A DNA stretch of 64,000 nt, from positions 1-64,000 of the forward strand of contig JADLAB010000351.1 in the NCBI GenBank assembly GCA_020848455.1, in the 5' to 3' direction. The position numbers were made by a program, and so were the translations under genes. A model generated the notes under the pieces. That model was not told the origin of the DNA, made no database searches, and worked only from the letters and a program-made list of their open reading frames with translations. Each line of letters begins with the position of its first letter. Within the stretch, counting starts at the first letter, position 1. Positions 63,522 through 64,000 of this stretch are shown here, piece after piece. The DNA comes from Polyangiaceae bacterium. GTDB taxonomy: Bacteria; Myxococcota_A; Polyangia; Polyangiales; Polyangiaceae.

Positions 63522-64000
63522 GTGGGAAGGCGCAGTGCCGAGCTCTGCTTCGCGGTCGCGCTCGCGGCGCTCGGCTGCGACGAGCGCGGGGCTGCTCGTG
63601 CGAGCGGCTCGAGCAGCGCGGGGCCGGGCAGCCCGGCGGACCGCGCGCGCCGGCAGGAGCCGCCCTGCGCGCCCACCGGGCGGGCCTGCGCCTACGAGGG
63701 GCAGTGCACGCCGGCGGCCGCGCCCTCCGTGGAGCCGGTCGGTGCCGGGAGCTCGGGCAGCGCCGCGCCGGCCGTGCCGTGCCAGGCGGCCAGCGACGAG
63801 GACTGCAAGAAGGCGCGGGTGTGTCGCGACTGGGGCGCGTGCAGCGCACGGGCGGGGGTGTGCGTCGCGACGCGCGACGAGGACTGCGAGGCGTCGTACA
63901 TCGGTCGCCGCGCCGGGCAGTGCTCGGTCGACGCGGACGCCGGGCGCTGCGTCGTCGAGAACGACGCCGACTGCAAGCGCGCCGAGGTGTGCGTGCGCGA
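63522..64000 (+). CDS. Cysteine-rich lipoprotein, N-terminal part (3' end outside window)
   Basis: The frame is open from the GTG at 63522 to the end of the window (159 complete codons). The signal ends in a lipobox (ALGC, Cys19). After an Ala/Ser linker come short repeats with regularly spaced cysteines: SDEDCKKARVCRDWGACSAR, AGVCVATRDEDCEASYIGRR, AGQCSVDADAGRCVVENDAD, DCKRAEVCVRD. This D-x-DC...C...GxC...GxC pattern recurs in many myxobacterial surface lipoproteins and predicts disulfide-stabilised modules; their function is unknown. The number of repeats beyond base 64000 cannot be seen. Confidence 0.75.
   Translation, partial: MGRRSAELCFAVALAALGCDERGAARASGSSSAGPGSPADRARRQEPPCAPTGRACAYEGQCTPAAAPSVEPVGAGSSGSAAPAVPCQAASDEDCKKARVCRDWGACSARAGVCVATRDEDCEASYIGRRAGQCSVDADAGRCVVENDADCKRAEVCVR

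Overview
The window is very GC-rich with strong third-position G/C bias and carries many GTG starts, TPR and AsmA/TamB-type envelope proteins, degenerate serine/threonine-kinase-like proteins with a zinc ribbon, cysteine-rich lipoproteins and proline/alanine-rich linkers. This points to a myxobacterium, probably of the Sorangium/Polyangium type (Myxococcota). That assignment is inference from gene content. No rRNA, tRNA, IS element or CRISPR array was seen. No gene-free stretch exceeds 300 bases.

Layout. 0-1.3 kb: the end of a thioredoxin-like gene faces a membrane-anchored DsbA-family gene (227-1135, minus). Its first active-site Cys codon is an in-frame TGA followed by a good bacterial SECIS-like stem-loop, so it is probably a selenoprotein. 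1.3-6 kb: an orphan type VI secretion spike cassette with VgrG, a small unknown protein, PAAR and an M15 peptidoglycan peptidase, and a divergent M23-like protein; no sheath or baseplate genes are present. 6.1-6.8 kb: a Phd/VapC toxin-antitoxin pair. 6.8-12 kb: a C-terminal processing protease and a DUF2169 protein. 11.8-16.2 kb: a VWA lipoprotein/histidine kinase/response regulator operon. 16.4-25 kb: glutamate-cysteine ligase, a tail-anchored pseudokinase with 42-bp repeats, a BoxD-like aldehyde dehydrogenase, a TPR protein and a DEAD-box helicase. 25-35 kb: envelope genes (outer-membrane barrel plus TamB/AsmA-like protein, a zinc-ribbon pseudokinase, VanW, an SH3 protein with an AT-rich palindrome inside its coding sequence). 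35-40.5 kb: a GldA/F/G-like ABC cassette of four genes joined by 4-bp overlaps. 40.7-44.5 kb: DUF3293, small lipoproteins and thymidine phosphorylase behind a structured leader. 44.6-51 kb: Lon, a membrane HExxH/TPR protein, and a repeat protein coupled to hisS. 51-64 kb: mostly housekeeping (hisS, ruvX, biotin carboxylase, hslR, xseA, Bax-inhibitor-1 family, metG, a CDP-alcohol phosphatidyltransferase coupled to NDH-2) and two lipoproteins, the second running off the end.

Recurring features are translational coupling through ATGA/GTGA overlaps (nine junctions) and two copies of a roughly 100-bp palindromic repeat with compensatory arm changes. The least ordinary items are the Sec-for-Cys DsbA protein with its recoding hairpin, the two unrelated murein peptidases around one VgrG, the paired-repeat palindrome, the coding-sequence AT-rich palindrome and the deoA leader hairpins.
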